Shown in pieces: positions 44,241 to 59,157 of a stretch of DNA of 64,000 nt. The stretch is from NCBI RefSeq assembly GCF_003173055.1, contig NZ_QGLF01000002.1:372322-436321 (forward strand). Direction: 5' to 3'. This DNA is from Zavarzinia compransoris. GTDB taxonomy: Bacteria; Pseudomonadota; Alphaproteobacteria; Zavarziniales; Zavarziniaceae. The number at the start of each line of letters is the position of its first letter. Position 1 is the first letter of the stretch. The translations under genes and the position numbers were made by a program. The notes beneath the pieces were generated by a model. The model was not told where the DNA came from, made no database searches, and saw only the letters and a list, made by a program, of their open reading frames with translations.

Positions 44241-44357
44241 CTTGTCCTCGGTCGATGGGATGGATCGAGGACAGCCGATTTCACGGTTTCATGGAATGAT
44301 CTGAGTCAATAACTGAAAATACATGATGAAAATATAATAACACATTAAATAATAGTT

Positions 44358-45755
44358 TTATTCGGCCGGGTCCTTGCGTGCCCTGACCACGGTCACGGTG
44401 CAGGGCGCCTCCGCCGCCACCTCGCCCGAGACCGAGCCGAGCAGGCTGCGCATGGTCGAGCGTTCGCGGGCGCCCATGACGATATGGTCGATGCCATTGG
44501 CGCGGGCATAGTCGAGGATGGCGTCGGCGGGCTTGGTCGCTTCGAGGACATGGAAGGTCACGCTGCCCTCGGCCAGGCCGAGCGGCCGGGCCCAGTGGCG
44601 CAATTCGATGAGGCGCTGCAGGTGCTTGTGGTCGCCGTCCTCGTCCAGGGTCGAGTCGAGGCCGATGCGGCGCAGCTTCAGGACATTGACGCAGGCGAGC
44701 CGGGCCCGCGGCATCGACACCATCAATTGCCGGATCATGTCGCGCATGGCGTCGGCGGCCTCGTCGCCCAATGTGTCGAAATCGATCGCCGCCATGATGA
44801 TGGGGGCGGTGGCGCTGCCTGCCCGCTTGTTCACGGTCAGGATGGCGTCGACGTCGAGGCGGCGCTTGAAGGTGGCGATGAAACCGTCCTGGTCGCGGCG
44901 CTCGGCGCGGGCGGTCAGGGGCACCTGTTCCGGCGTGCGCAGGTCCAAGGCGAGCTGGGCCGCGGTCGGGTGGCGGTTCTCGGGATCGACTTCGAGGCAG
45001 CGGAGGATGATCTCCTGTAGCCAGGGCGGACAGTCCGGGCGCAGCCGCCGGGGCGGCACCGGATCGCGCCACAGGCGTTTCTTCAGGCCCTTCAGGGTCT
45101 GGGGATCGCCGAAGGGCCTTGTTCCCGTGACGAAGAAATACATCAGGGAGCCGAGCGCGAAGAGATCGCTGCGCGGTTCGGCGCGCTGCCCCAGCACCTG
45201 TTCCGGCGCCATATAGGGCGCGGTGCCATAGGGCAGACGGAATTCCTCGTCCAGCAGGTCGGGCAGTTGCAGGTGGTGCGACAGGCCGAAATCGATCAGC
45301 GCCATGTCGCCGCCCGGCCGGACCATGATGTTCGACGGCTTGACGTCGAGATGGACCACCTGCTGGCGGTGCAGGGCATCGAGGGCGACCGCGGCCCGGG
45401 CGCCGATCTCCGCCACCTCGGCGGGCGGCAGCGGCAGGTCGGGCAGGCGGGCGTGCAGGCTTCGGCCCTGGATCCATTCCATGACGATATAGGGCAGGGT
45501 GCGGAAATCCCCGGCGGCGACGAAGCGCGGCACATGGGGCCCGGCGAGGCGGGGCAGGATCATCTGCTCCATCTCGAAGCCGACGATGGCGGCCGGGTCC
45601 TCGCCTTCGGCGAGGCGCGGCACCTTCATGATCAGGGGCATGGCGCCGGCGGGCGTCTTCAGTGCCCAGAGGGTGGCCATGCCGCCCCGGTGGATCTGGC
45701 TGTCGATGGCATAGCCGTCGATGACGGCGCCGGGCTCGACCTTGGGGGCCGGCAC
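44358..45755 (-). CDS. Serine/threonine protein kinase fused to a universal stress protein domain
   Basis: The 465-residue protein joins a Hanks-type kinase (about 12-272) to a UspA domain (about 318-461). In the kinase: glycine-loop IHRGGMATLW (21-30), Lys44 in LIMKVP, catalytic loop HLDVKPSN with Asp137 (HLD instead of HRD, a non-RD kinase), DFG at 155-157 and APEQ at 183-186. The Usp part ends GARERSTMRSLLGSVSGEVAAEAPCTVTVV, an ATP-binding-type pattern. It is cytoplasmic, with no membrane segment. A metallophosphoesterase gene lies directly upstream in the same operon (five bases), suggesting opposing activities. Confidence 0.92.
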   Translation of the reverse strand: MPAPKVEPGAVIDGYAIDSQIHRGGMATLWALKTPAGAMPLIMKVPRLAEGEDPAAIVGFEMEQMILPRLAGPHVPRFVAAGDFRTLPYIVMEWIQGRSLHARLPDLPLPPAEVAEIGARAAVALDALHRQQVVHLDVKPSNIMVRPGGDMALIDFGLSHHLQLPDLLDEEFRLPYGTAPYMAPEQVLGQRAEPRSDLFALGSLMYFFVTGTRPFGDPQTLKGLKKRLWRDPVPPRRLRPDCPPWLQEIILRCLEVDPENRHPTAAQLALDLRTPEQVPLTARAERRDQDGFIATFKRRLDVDAILTVNKRAGSATAPIIMAAIDFDTLGDEAADAMRDMIRQLMVSMPRARLACVNVLKLRRIGLDSTLDEDGDHKHLQRLIELRHWARPLGLAEGSVTFHVLEATKPADAILDYARANGIDHIVMGARERSTMRSLLGSVSGEVAAEAPCTVTVVRARKDPAE

Positions 45756-45760
45756 GGCGG

Positions 45761-46507
45761 TCAGCGCCCGACGAGCAGGCGGCTGGCCAATCCCGGGGGC
45801 AGGCCGGCCCGCAGGATCTTGTCCGCCGCCTTATGGGCGTCATAGGGCACGCGGTAGAAGGTGATCTCGGCCGAATAGGTGTCGTAGGTGGCATAGGCGG
45901 CGGCGGGATCGCCGTCGCGCGGCTGCCCGACCGAGCCGACCAGCCCCAGCCAGCGCCGCTGGGCGAGAAGGGGGACGGCCACCCCCGGCGTCGGCTTGAA
46001 CGGCGTCAGCTTGCCGAAGCTGGACAGGCCGTAGATCCCGGGGACATGGACATGGCCGGAAAAGACCAGCCGCGTCTCCGCCGCTTCCAGGCTGCGGCGG
46101 GCCGCCTCGCCGTCGGTGACATAGAGCCAGCGGTCCGGCTCGGAGGCATCGGCATGGACATAGAGCCGGTCGTCGTCGACCACGGTCAGCGGCAGCTGTT
46201 CGAGGAATTTCAGCGCCGGCTTGTCCAACTGGCGGCTGGTCCATTCGATGGCGCTGGCCGCCGCCGGGTTCATGCCGTGAGAGGCGCCGATGGCGGCGAC
46301 GTCATGATTGCCCCGGATCGCGATCGCGCCCTTCGCCACCATGCCGGCGACGGTCTCGACCACCCATTGCGGATCGGCACCATAGCCGACGTAATCGCCG
46401 AGGAAGACATGGCGGTCCACCGGCCGCGGCCGCGCGGCAATATGGGCCAGCACCGCGGACAAGGCCTCGCGGTTGCTGTGGATGTCGGTAAGGAACGCAA
46501 TCAGCAA
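45761..46507 (-). CDS. Metallophosphoesterase
   Basis: The 248-residue calcineurin-like phosphatase has the dinuclear metal motifs FLTDIHSN (Asp8, His10), FLGDYVGYG, IRGNHDVAA, YVHADAS and FSGHVHVPG in order, matching the YfcE/PrpE-like single-domain group. Its stop is five bases before the start of the kinase-Usp gene, so the two are almost certainly co-transcribed and probably act on the same phosphoproteins or signal. The start is the ATG just before the beta strand carrying Asp8. Confidence 0.92.
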   Translation of the reverse strand: MLIAFLTDIHSNREALSAVLAHIAARPRPVDRHVFLGDYVGYGADPQWVVETVAGMVAKGAIAIRGNHDVAAIGASHGMNPAAASAIEWTSRQLDKPALKFLEQLPLTVVDDDRLYVHADASEPDRWLYVTDGEAARRSLEAAETRLVFSGHVHVPGIYGLSSFGKLTPFKPTPGVAVPLLAQRRWLGLVGSVGQPRDGDPAAAYATYDTYSAEITFYRVPYDAHKAADKILRAGLPPGLASRLLVGR

Positions 46508-46637
46508 GGGGCCGTTTCCTGGGACTGCGGGCTGTCACCCCGTTCAAGTTCTTCTGGAAACAGATGTAGGACCGGGAACGGCGCGCCGCAACCCGGGCCT
46601 TGGTCTATGGGGCGGGGCAAAGGCCCCGCCCCCGAAT

Positions 46638-47819
<1,182 letters not shown>

Positions 47820-47925
47820 GCTCTCCTCCACCTTTTGGTGGCGGGACTATACACAGGGGGGCGCCCGGGCCAACCGTCCAAACGAGTGGGATTTTCAGCG
47901 GCCGGCGGGCGCGGATGTCGCTTTA

Positions 47926-47958
47926 CGGAAGATAAAATATACCTATAGAATACTTCCG
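47926..47958. promoter_or_regulatory. Inverted repeat upstream of the XRE-cupin regulator
   Basis: CGGAAG (47926-47931) and CTTCCG (47953-47958) flank an AT-rich core (AAAATATACCTATAGAATA). The site ends 17 bases before the regulator start and probably covers its promoter, as expected of an autoregulatory operator. Confidence 0.5.
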
Positions 47959-47975
47959 CACCGAAAGGGACCGTC

Positions 47976-48551
47976 ATGAGCATCGACGCCGGAAAGCCGG
48001 GCAAGCATCGCGCCCTGATCGGGCAGCGCCTCCGCCACCGCCGCCACGAATTGGGCCTGACCCTGGACGAAGTGGCGGAAGCGTCGGGCCTGACCAAGGG
48101 CTTCATCTCGGCGGTGGAGCGGGACCAGACCTCGCCTTCCGTCGCCTCGCTGCTGACGATCTGCGACGTGCTGCGGCTTTCGGTCGGCAGCCTGTTCGAC
48201 CAGAGCGCGGAGGCGGTGGTGCGCGTCGCCGACCGCCGGCCGATCGAATTCGGCGGTGCCGGGCTTCAGGACTTTCTGATCTCGCCGAAGGGCACCAACC
48301 GCTTCCAGGCCGTATTGTCCGAGATGGCGCCGGGCGCCGGCGGCGGCGAGGATTTCTACAGCCTGCGCGCGGCCGAGGTCTTCGTCCTGGTCCTTTCGGG
48401 GGCCGTCGCCATCCGCTTCGAGGACGAGCAATACCGCCTCGCCGCCGGCGACACCCTGACCTACGAGCCGAAGCGCCCCCATACGTTCGACAATGCCTCG
48501 ATGACGGAGGGGGCGAGCGCCCTGTTCGTCATCATGCCCGCCCTGGCTTAG
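47976..48551 (+). CDS. XRE family regulator with C-terminal cupin domain
   Basis: The 191-residue protein has an N-terminal helix-turn-helix (about 13-70: IGQRLRHRRHELGLTLDEVAEASGLTKGFISAVERDQTSPSVASLLTICDVL) and a cupin effector domain (about 115-188: GGEDFYSLRAAEVFVLVLSGAVAIRFEDEQYRLAAGDTLTYEPKRPHTFDN). This architecture senses small metabolites, often amines or amino acid derivatives. It precedes the Rieske oxygenase gene by ten bases, so it likely controls the three-gene operon. Confidence 0.92.
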   Translation: MSIDAGKPGKHRALIGQRLRHRRHELGLTLDEVAEASGLTKGFISAVERDQTSPSVASLLTICDVLRLSVGSLFDQSAEAVVRVADRRPIEFGGAGLQDFLISPKGTNRFQAVLSEMAPGAGGGEDFYSLRAAEVFVLVLSGAVAIRFEDEQYRLAAGDTLTYEPKRPHTFDNASMTEGASALFVIMPALA

Positions 48552-48561
48552 GGAGTATCGC

Positions 48562-49686
48562 ATGCGTCAGACCCTGCTGCGCGACTTGCAGCGCCCCCTG
48601 GTCCAGGCGATCGGCCTGCCGTCCGAAGCCTATACCGACGAGGGCTTCTTCGCCCGCGAGCGGGAACGGCTGCTGGCCCGCACCTGGGTCGCCGTCGCAA
48701 CCGCGAGCGACCTGACGCGGCCGGGCGACCTTCTGCCCCTGACGGTGGCCGGCCAGCCGGTGCTGCTCGTCCACGGCCAGGACGGCGCGATCCGGGCCTT
48801 TCACAACGTCTGCACCCACCGCGGCCTGCAATTGGTCGAGGAGGCGGGCAACCAGCGCCTGCTGCGCTGCCCCTATCATGCCTGGGCCTTCGACCTGGAA
48901 GGCCGGCTGCGGGCGACGCCGCATTTCGGCGGCATCGATTGCCACGCGCTCGACGGCTTCGAGCCGGGCCGCCATGGGCTCCGGCCGGTGCGGCTCGCCC
49001 GCTGGCACGACCTGATCCTGCTCGATCTCTCGGGCGAGGCGCCGGATTTTGCGGGCCATGCCGCACCGCTGGCGGCACGCTGGCAGGCCTATGACTTCGG
49101 TGCCCTGCGCCATGGCGCCCGGCTGGATTTCACCGTCGCCGCCAATTGGAAACTGCTGGTCGAGAATTTCTGCGACACCTACCACCTGCCCTTCATCCAC
49201 CCCCAGGTGAATGAATATTCCAAGGCGGAAGACCATTACGACGTCATCGACGGCATGGTGGTCGGCACCGGCAACCGCACCGCGGCTCGGGACGGGGCGC
49301 CGGAGATCCTGCCGCGCTTCCCCGGCCTGCCGGCGGCGCTGGCGCGCACCGGGGAATTCCTCGCGCTTTTTCCGAATACGCTGATCTTCCTGATGCCGGA
49401 TCATTATTTCACCGTGACCGTCACCCCGATCGATGCCGGCCATTCCCACGAGCGGCTGGATTTCTATTTCGTGGGCGAGGCGGCGACGGACGCGGCCCAT
49501 GCCGCCCGCCGCGCCGAAGTGCTGGCCCTCTGGGCCGAATTGAACCGGCAGGACATCGCCATCGTCGAGCGCCTGCACCGGGGCCGGGTGTCGCGCGCCT
49601 TCGAGGGCGGCTGCTTCACCCCGGCGCTGGAGGCGCCGCTCCACCATGTCCAGAGCCTGGTGGCGCAGATGATGGACGGGGTGTGA
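48562..49686 (+). CDS. Rieske 2Fe-2S ring-hydroxylating-type oxygenase, alpha subunit
   Basis: The 374-residue oxygenase has a Rieske domain with C84-x-H86 and C103-x2-H106 and a catalytic domain with a mononuclear iron site in NWKLLVENFCDTYHLPFIHP (about 194-213). The overall form resembles the quaternary-amine oxygenases (glycine betaine, carnitine) more than classical naphthalene-type enzymes. No reductase gene is adjacent. The cupin downstream and cupin-type regulator upstream suggest catabolism of an amine or amino-acid-derived compound, which is inference. Confidence 0.88.
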   Translation: MRQTLLRDLQRPLVQAIGLPSEAYTDEGFFARERERLLARTWVAVATASDLTRPGDLLPLTVAGQPVLLVHGQDGAIRAFHNVCTHRGLQLVEEAGNQRLLRCPYHAWAFDLEGRLRATPHFGGIDCHALDGFEPGRHGLRPVRLARWHDLILLDLSGEAPDFAGHAAPLAARWQAYDFGALRHGARLDFTVAANWKLLVENFCDTYHLPFIHPQVNEYSKAEDHYDVIDGMVVGTGNRTAARDGAPEILPRFPGLPAALARTGEFLALFPNTLIFLMPDHYFTVTVTPIDAGHSHERLDFYFVGEAATDAAHAARRAEVLALWAELNRQDIAIVERLHRGRVSRAFEGGCFTPALEAPLHHVQSLVAQMMDGV

Positions 49687-49687
49687 G

Positions 49688-50029
49688 ATGGCCGGCGTCC
49701 GCTGCTTTCCGGCCGGGAGCCGGGCTTTCGCGCCCTATATCGACAATGCCGAGATCGCCAAGCTGATCGGCCCCGAGGTCAGTTCGACCATGGGCGCGGG
49801 GGTGGTCACCTACCGCCGTCTCAGCGCGCCCTGGTCGCTGCCCTTCGACGAGGTGGTGATCGTTCTGGCCGGTGCCATGCGGGTGGTTTCGGACGGCGCG
49901 GTGCATGAGGCGGGCCCGGGCGACGTGCTGTTCTTTCCCAAGGAAACGCCGCTGACCTATGAGGTCGACGACGAAGTCACCCTGTTCTACGTCAAATATC
50001 CGGTCGGCCTGACCGCCCCGATCCCTTAG
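49688..50029 (+). CDS. EutQ-like cupin protein
   Basis: The 113-residue single-domain cupin has LPFDEVVIVLAGAMRVVSDGAVHEAGPGDVLFFPKETPLTYE (about 55-96). The pattern is close to the EutQ C-terminal cupin (ethanolamine utilisation) and polyamine-related cupins. It begins one base after the oxygenase stop, so it is translationally linked, perhaps as an accessory enzyme or metabolite binder. Confidence 0.85.
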   Translation: MAGVRCFPAGSRAFAPYIDNAEIAKLIGPEVSSTMGAGVVTYRRLSAPWSLPFDEVVIVLAGAMRVVSDGAVHEAGPGDVLFFPKETPLTYEVDDEVTLFYVKYPVGLTAPIP

Positions 50030-50102
50030 ACCGGTGGACTTCCGTCACCGGGTAAGGCTAATAAAGCCTGATCAATAGGGTTTTTGCGCGGTTTAAGGGA
50101 TC

Positions 50103-52742
<2,640 letters not shown>

Positions 52743-52822
52743 GATAAATTCCTCGACTTGCAATAAAGCTCGTCTATGGTCGCGGCAATACGCGTATCTC
52801 TCACCCATAAGGACTCAGGGCG

Positions 52823-53035
52823 ATGAAAGTCTCCGAACTGATTGCCGAACTGTCGAAGATCGACGGCGATACCGAACTGCGCCTCGCCATGCCGTTCGAC
52901 GAAGATGAAGTCGACGTCTATGAAATCGGCGCCATCGACGTGATCGAGGACGATCAGGGCGATTCGGCCGTCCTCCTCATCGCCGAACTCGAATACGAGG
53001 ACGACGGCTTCGAAGAGGACGACAGCGAGGACTGA
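52823..53035 (+). CDS. Small highly acidic hypothetical protein (70 aa)
   Basis: Twenty-seven of 70 residues are Asp or Glu and only three are Lys or Arg. The first half has MKVSELIAELSKIDGDTELRLAMP, as in small phage-like and ribonuclease-E-regulator-like cytosolic proteins, but I do not recognise a family. The acidic tail (EYEDDGFEEDDSED) could mimic nucleic acid. It follows alaS after 80 bases with its own AT-richer leader, and a clear terminator ends the unit. Confidence 0.7.
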   Translation: MKVSELIAELSKIDGDTELRLAMPFDEDEVDVYEIGAIDVIEDDQGDSAVLLIAELEYEDDGFEEDDSED

Positions 53036-53090
53036 AGTCCCTGTCTCTTCCGGCCCGTCCTTTCGGGCCCGTCCCTTCCGGACAGATCGA

Positions 53091-53117
53091 CCCCGCCCTT
53101 GCCCGGCGGGGTTTTTC
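53091..53117 (+). terminator. Rho-independent terminator after the acidic protein gene
   Basis: CCCCGCC (53091-53097) and GGCGGGG (53105-53111) form a 7-bp stem with a 7-base loop, followed by TTTTTCTTT. It lies 55 bases downstream of the stop codon. Confidence 0.85.
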
Positions 53118-53280
53118 TTTGCCCCCGCCTTTCCGGGGGGCGGGCCTTGCGCCGCCGCTCCCTATGGTAAAGGGGCCTGGGGTGAAGGGGCCCGGCGGCT
53201 CATCCCTTCGGGCAATAGGGGCGGTCGCGCCGTACCCTTAAACTGCCGGCGCCCATCACATCATAAGCGGAGGGAAACCC

Positions 53281-53589
53281 ATGGCATCCGTTCTGGTCAT
53301 CTACGGCGTCCCCAAGGACCCGGCTCATTTCGACGACTATTACCACCGTATCCATGTGCCGCTGGCGGCGAAGATCCCGAACCTGAAGGGTGTCACCCTC
53401 AGCACGGGCCCGGTGGCGGCGCTGGCCGGCGAGGCGGCGCATCTGGTCGCGCGCCTGGATTTCGCCGACATGGCCACGCTTCAGGCCTCCATGGGCTCGG
53501 CCGAGGGCCAGGCCACCGCCGGCGACCTGGCGAATTTCGCCAGCGGCGGTGCCCGCATCCTCGCCTTCGACGATCAGGCGATCGCCTGA
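53281..53589 (+). CDS. EthD family protein
   Basis: The 102-residue dimeric ferredoxin-fold protein starts ASVLVIYGVPKDPAHFDDYYHRIHVPLAAKIPNLKGV, the EthD signature, and ends with the GQATAGDLANFASGGARI segment. EthD is needed for ethyl tert-butyl ether degradation in Rhodococcus, and relatives occur as aromatic-ring cyclase-like enzymes. Its function here is unknown; no degradation genes are adjacent. AGCGGAGGG precedes the start. Confidence 0.88.
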   Translation: MASVLVIYGVPKDPAHFDDYYHRIHVPLAAKIPNLKGVTLSTGPVAALAGEAAHLVARLDFADMATLQASMGSAEGQATAGDLANFASGGARILAFDDQAIA

Positions 53590-53628
53590 CCGGCCGGAAT
53601 ACCCGATCAGAAAGGCCGGCGCGCGGGG

Positions 53629-56115
<2,487 letters not shown>

Positions 56116-56226
56116 GTGAGCTTTCACAGGGAGGCGGACCTTTCACGGGAACTGCGGGAACGAATCAACAACCCGGAGGCTACACGTCCCGCCGCCCGGG
56201 AACAACCGCCCCCCAATCCGGGCGAA

Positions 56227-56565
56227 TCAGACGGCTTCCGGGCCGCGCTCGCCGGTGCGGATGCGCCAGGCGTCGTCCAGTTCGGCGACGAAGAGCTTGC
56301 CGTCGCCGAGCTTGCCGGTGCGGGCGGTGCGCTCGATGACTTCCAGGGTTTCCTGCAGCTTGTCGTCGTCGACGGCGATGTCGAGGCGCAGTTTCGGCAC
56401 GAAGGCGATCTGGTACTCGGCCGAGCGGTAGATTTCCGTATGCCCGTGCGAGCGGCCGAAGCCGATGCATTCGGCGACCGTCATGCCATGTATGCCGATG
56501 GCGTCCAGGCCGGCGCGCACCGGTTCCAGCTTGAAGGGTTTGATGATGGCGATGACCAGCTTCAT
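56227..56565 (-). CDS. glnB/glnK: Nitrogen regulatory protein P-II
   Basis: The 112-residue trimeric signal protein senses 2-oxoglutarate, ATP/ADP and nitrogen status. It has the P-II start KLVIAIIKPFKLEPVRAGL, T-loop ECIGFGRSHGHTEIYRSAEY with the uridylylation site Tyr51 conserved, and the C-terminal signature TARTGKLGDGKLFVAELDDAWRIRTGERG. T-loop position 33-34 (Cys-Ile) is unusual. No amtB or glnA gene is adjacent, so I cannot decide between GlnB and GlnK. It is divergent from a glutamate-synthase-like gene. Confidence 0.93.
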   Translation of the reverse strand: MKLVIAIIKPFKLEPVRAGLDAIGIHGMTVAECIGFGRSHGHTEIYRSAEYQIAFVPKLRLDIAVDDDKLQETLEVIERTARTGKLGDGKLFVAELDDAWRIRTGERGPEAV

Positions 56566-56669
56566 GGCGCCGATTCTAGAGTATTTCCAGGCGAAACGGA
56601 AACCGCTTCGCCATGCCGGCAAGCGCAGGATCAAAGGGTTGGGGCCTGTCCGGGGGGACCGTTATTGTC

Positions 56670-56698
56670 ATCATGCCGCCCCGGGCGGCGGGCATGAT
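56670..56698. repeat. Palindromic hairpin between the P-II and glutamate-synthase-like genes
   Basis: ATCATGCC (56670-56677) and GGCATGAT (56691-56698) form a perfect 8-bp repeat, with an inner GCC/GGC continuation. It lies in the divergent promoter region and could be an operator shared by both genes. A transcription terminator is unlikely because both genes point away from it. Confidence 0.45.
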
Positions 56699-56780
56699 CC
56701 GGGCGCGGCGCGATCGGCGGCGCTTTTCATCCGGTGGCCGTTGTGATCCCATACGGCCGGGGATTCGAGGAAGAATAAGC

Positions 56781-58394
56781 ATGCAGGTCAAGACCTTAGG
56801 CCGCTATGGCGTGTTTGCGGCCTGTATCGCCCTCGCCGTCCTGCCGCTGCCCTTCCTGGGCGTGGCGCCCGGGCTGTGGCCGGTGGTGGTGATCGCCGCG
56901 GGCCTGTCCCTGCTCGGCCTGCACGATCTCCGCCAGGAACGCCATGCGGTGCGGCGCAATTACCCGGTGATCGGCCATGTCCGCTATATGGCGGAGGCGA
57001 TCCGGCCCGAGATCCGCCAGTATCTGCTCGAGGACGATGACGATAAGGTGCCCTTCTCGCGGGCGCAGCGCAGCCTCGTCTATGCCCGGGCGAAGAACGA
57101 GGGCGGGGAGAAGGCCTTCGGTACCCTGGTCGACGTCTATGGCGCCGGTTATGAATTCATCAGCCATTCGGCGCTGCCGGCCGCGGCCGCCGATCCCGCC
57201 GGCTTTCGCGTCGCGATCGGCGGGCCCCAGTGCCGGAAGCCCTATTCGGCCTCGATCTTCAATATTTCCGCCATGAGCTTCGGCTCGCTGTCCGCCAATG
57301 CCATCCGCGCCCTGAACAAGGGGGCGGCCAAGGGCCGTTTCGCCCATGACACGGGCGAGGGCAGCATCAGCCCCTATCACCGGGAAGGCGGCGGCGACCT
57401 GATCTGGGAACTGGGCAGCGGCTATTTCGGCTGCCGCACCGACGACGGCCTGTTCGATCCGGAAAAATTCGCCGCCCAGGCCGCCGGCGACCAGGTGAAG
57501 ATGATCGAGATCAAGCTGAGCCAGGGGGCGAAGCCCGGCCACGGCGGCATCCTGCCCGCCCATAAGATCAGCGCCGAGATCGCCGCCACCCGGGGCGTGC
57601 CCATGGGCCGCGACTGCGTTTCGCCCGCCCGCCATTCGGCCTTCTCGACCCCGATCGAACTGATGCGCTTCATCGAGCGGCTGCGCGACCTTTCGGGCGG
57701 CAAGCCGGTCGGCTTCAAGCTCTGCGTCGGCCACCCCTGGGAATTCATGGGGATGGTCAAGGCCATGCTGGAGACCGGGATCCTGCCCGACTTCATCGTC
57801 GTCGACGGCAAGGAGGGCGGCACCGGGGCGGCCCCGGTCGAATTCACCGATCACCTGGGCGTGCCGCTGCGCGAGGGCCTGCTGTTCGTGCACAATACGC
57901 TGATCGGCGCGGGCCTTCGCGACAAGATCCGCATCGGCGCCGCGGGCCGCGTCGTTTCCGCCTTCGATATCGCCAGCCTGCTCGCCCTCGGCGCCGACTG
58001 GGCGAATGCGGCGCGCGGCTTCATGTTCGCGATCGGCTGCATCCAGTCCCAATCCTGCCACACCAACCGCTGCCCGACCGGCGTCGCCACCCAGGACCCC
58101 TTGCGCCAGAAAGCCCTTGTGGTGCCGGACAAGGCGGAACGGGTGTTCAGCTTCCACCGCAACACGATGAAGGCCCTGGCCGAAATGCTGGCGGCGGCCG
58201 GCCTCGACCATCCCTCGAAACTCGGGCCGCACCATCTGGCCAAGCGGGTCAATGCGACCGAGATCCGCCTGTTCTCTCAGATCCATTACGCGCTTCGCCC
58301 CGGCGCCCTGATCGAGGGCGGGGTCAGTTCCAGCTTCTATGCCGACAGCTGGAAGATGGCGAGCGCCGACAGTTTCGACGCCCAGCCGGTCTGA
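56781..58394 (+). CDS. FMN-binding glutamate synthase family protein
   Basis: The 537-residue protein is related to the synthase domain of GltB but stands alone. Two N-terminal hydrophobic segments (about 8-48) anchor it in the membrane. The catalytic domain has SAMSFGSLSANAIRALNKGAAKG, EIKLSQGAKPGHGGILPAHKIS, VVDGKEGGTGAAPVEFTDHLG and the [3Fe-4S] ligands Cys420, Cys426 and Cys431 in GCIQSQSCHTNRCPTG. No glutaminase domain is present, so it is not a full GOGAT; role uncertain. GAGGAAG precedes the start at 56781. Confidence 0.9.
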   Translation: MQVKTLGRYGVFAACIALAVLPLPFLGVAPGLWPVVVIAAGLSLLGLHDLRQERHAVRRNYPVIGHVRYMAEAIRPEIRQYLLEDDDDKVPFSRAQRSLVYARAKNEGGEKAFGTLVDVYGAGYEFISHSALPAAAADPAGFRVAIGGPQCRKPYSASIFNISAMSFGSLSANAIRALNKGAAKGRFAHDTGEGSISPYHREGGGDLIWELGSGYFGCRTDDGLFDPEKFAAQAAGDQVKMIEIKLSQGAKPGHGGILPAHKISAEIAATRGVPMGRDCVSPARHSAFSTPIELMRFIERLRDLSGGKPVGFKLCVGHPWEFMGMVKAMLETGILPDFIVVDGKEGGTGAAPVEFTDHLGVPLREGLLFVHNTLIGAGLRDKIRIGAAGRVVSAFDIASLLALGADWANAARGFMFAIGCIQSQSCHTNRCPTGVATQDPLRQKALVVPDKAERVFSFHRNTMKALAEMLAAAGLDHPSKLGPHHLAKRVNATEIRLFSQIHYALRPGALIEGGVSSSFYADSWKMASADSFDAQPV

Positions 58395-58398
58395 TCCC

Positions 58399-59145
58399 TC
58401 AGCCGCGCCCGACGAAAGGCATGGCGGCGGCGGCGATGGTCAGGAAGGAAATATCGGCCTCCGGCGGCTGATGGGCCATGAAGACCACGGCTTCCGCCGC
58501 CCGGGCGACATCCATCAGGGGTTCCGGCCTGATGGTGCCGTCGGCCTGGGGCATGCCCACCGCCATCTGCCCGGTCATGCCGGTCGCGGCATTGCCGATG
58601 TCGATCTGGCCGCAGGTGATGCCGAAGGGGCGCCCGTCGAGGGAGATCGATTTGGTCAGGCCGGTGATCGCATGTTTCGTCGCCGTATAGGCGGCGGAAA
58701 AGGGCCTTGGATGATGGGCCGAGATCGAGCCGTTGTTGATGATGCGCCCGCCCTGGGGGTCTTGCGCCTTCATGCGCCGGAAGGCTTCGGCGGCGGCAAG
58801 GAAGGAACCGGTCAGGTTCACCTCGACCAGATGGCGCCAGGCGGCGGGATCGATCAGATCGACGCTGCCGCCCGCCCCGAAGGCGCCGGCATTGTTGAAG
58901 AGAACGTCGACCCGCCCGAAAGCCCGCACCGCCGCCTCGAACAGGCCGGCGACCGCCGCCGCGTCGGTCACATCGGCGGGCACCGCCAGGCCAAGGGCGG
59001 GATCGGCCAGCAGGGCCCGGGTCTCCTCCAGCGCCTCGGCCCGTCGCCCGGCCAGCACCACCCGGTCGCCCCGGGCGGCGAAGGCCAGCGCGGCCGCCCG
59101 GCCGATGCCGGAGCCCGCCCCGGTGATGACGACGATCTTGCTCAT
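58399..59145 (-). CDS. SDR family oxidoreductase
   Basis: The 248-residue short-chain dehydrogenase has the cofactor motif [21 protein letters not shown] (about 6-26), [10 protein letters not shown] (about 88-97), the catalytic Ser near [12 protein letters not shown] and YTATKHA with the Tyr-Lys pair (about 153-159). Arg at the end of beta-2 (LAGRRAE) suggests NADP(H). Substrate unknown. It is convergent with the glutamate-synthase-like gene (four bases between stops). Confidence 0.93.
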   Translation of the reverse strand: MSKIVVITGAGSGIGRAAALAFAARGDRVVLAGRRAEALEETRALLADPALGLAVPADVTDAAAVAGLFEAAVRAFGRVDVLFNNAGAFGAGGSVDLIDPAAWRHLVEVNLTGSFLAAAEAFRRMKAQDPQGGRIINNGSISAHHPRPFSAAYTATKHAITGLTKSISLDGRPFGITCGQIDIGNAATGMTGQMAVGMPQADGTIRPEPLMDVARAAEAVVFMAHQPPEADISFLTIAAAAMPFVGRG

Positions 59146-59157
59146 GGCGGGGTCCTT

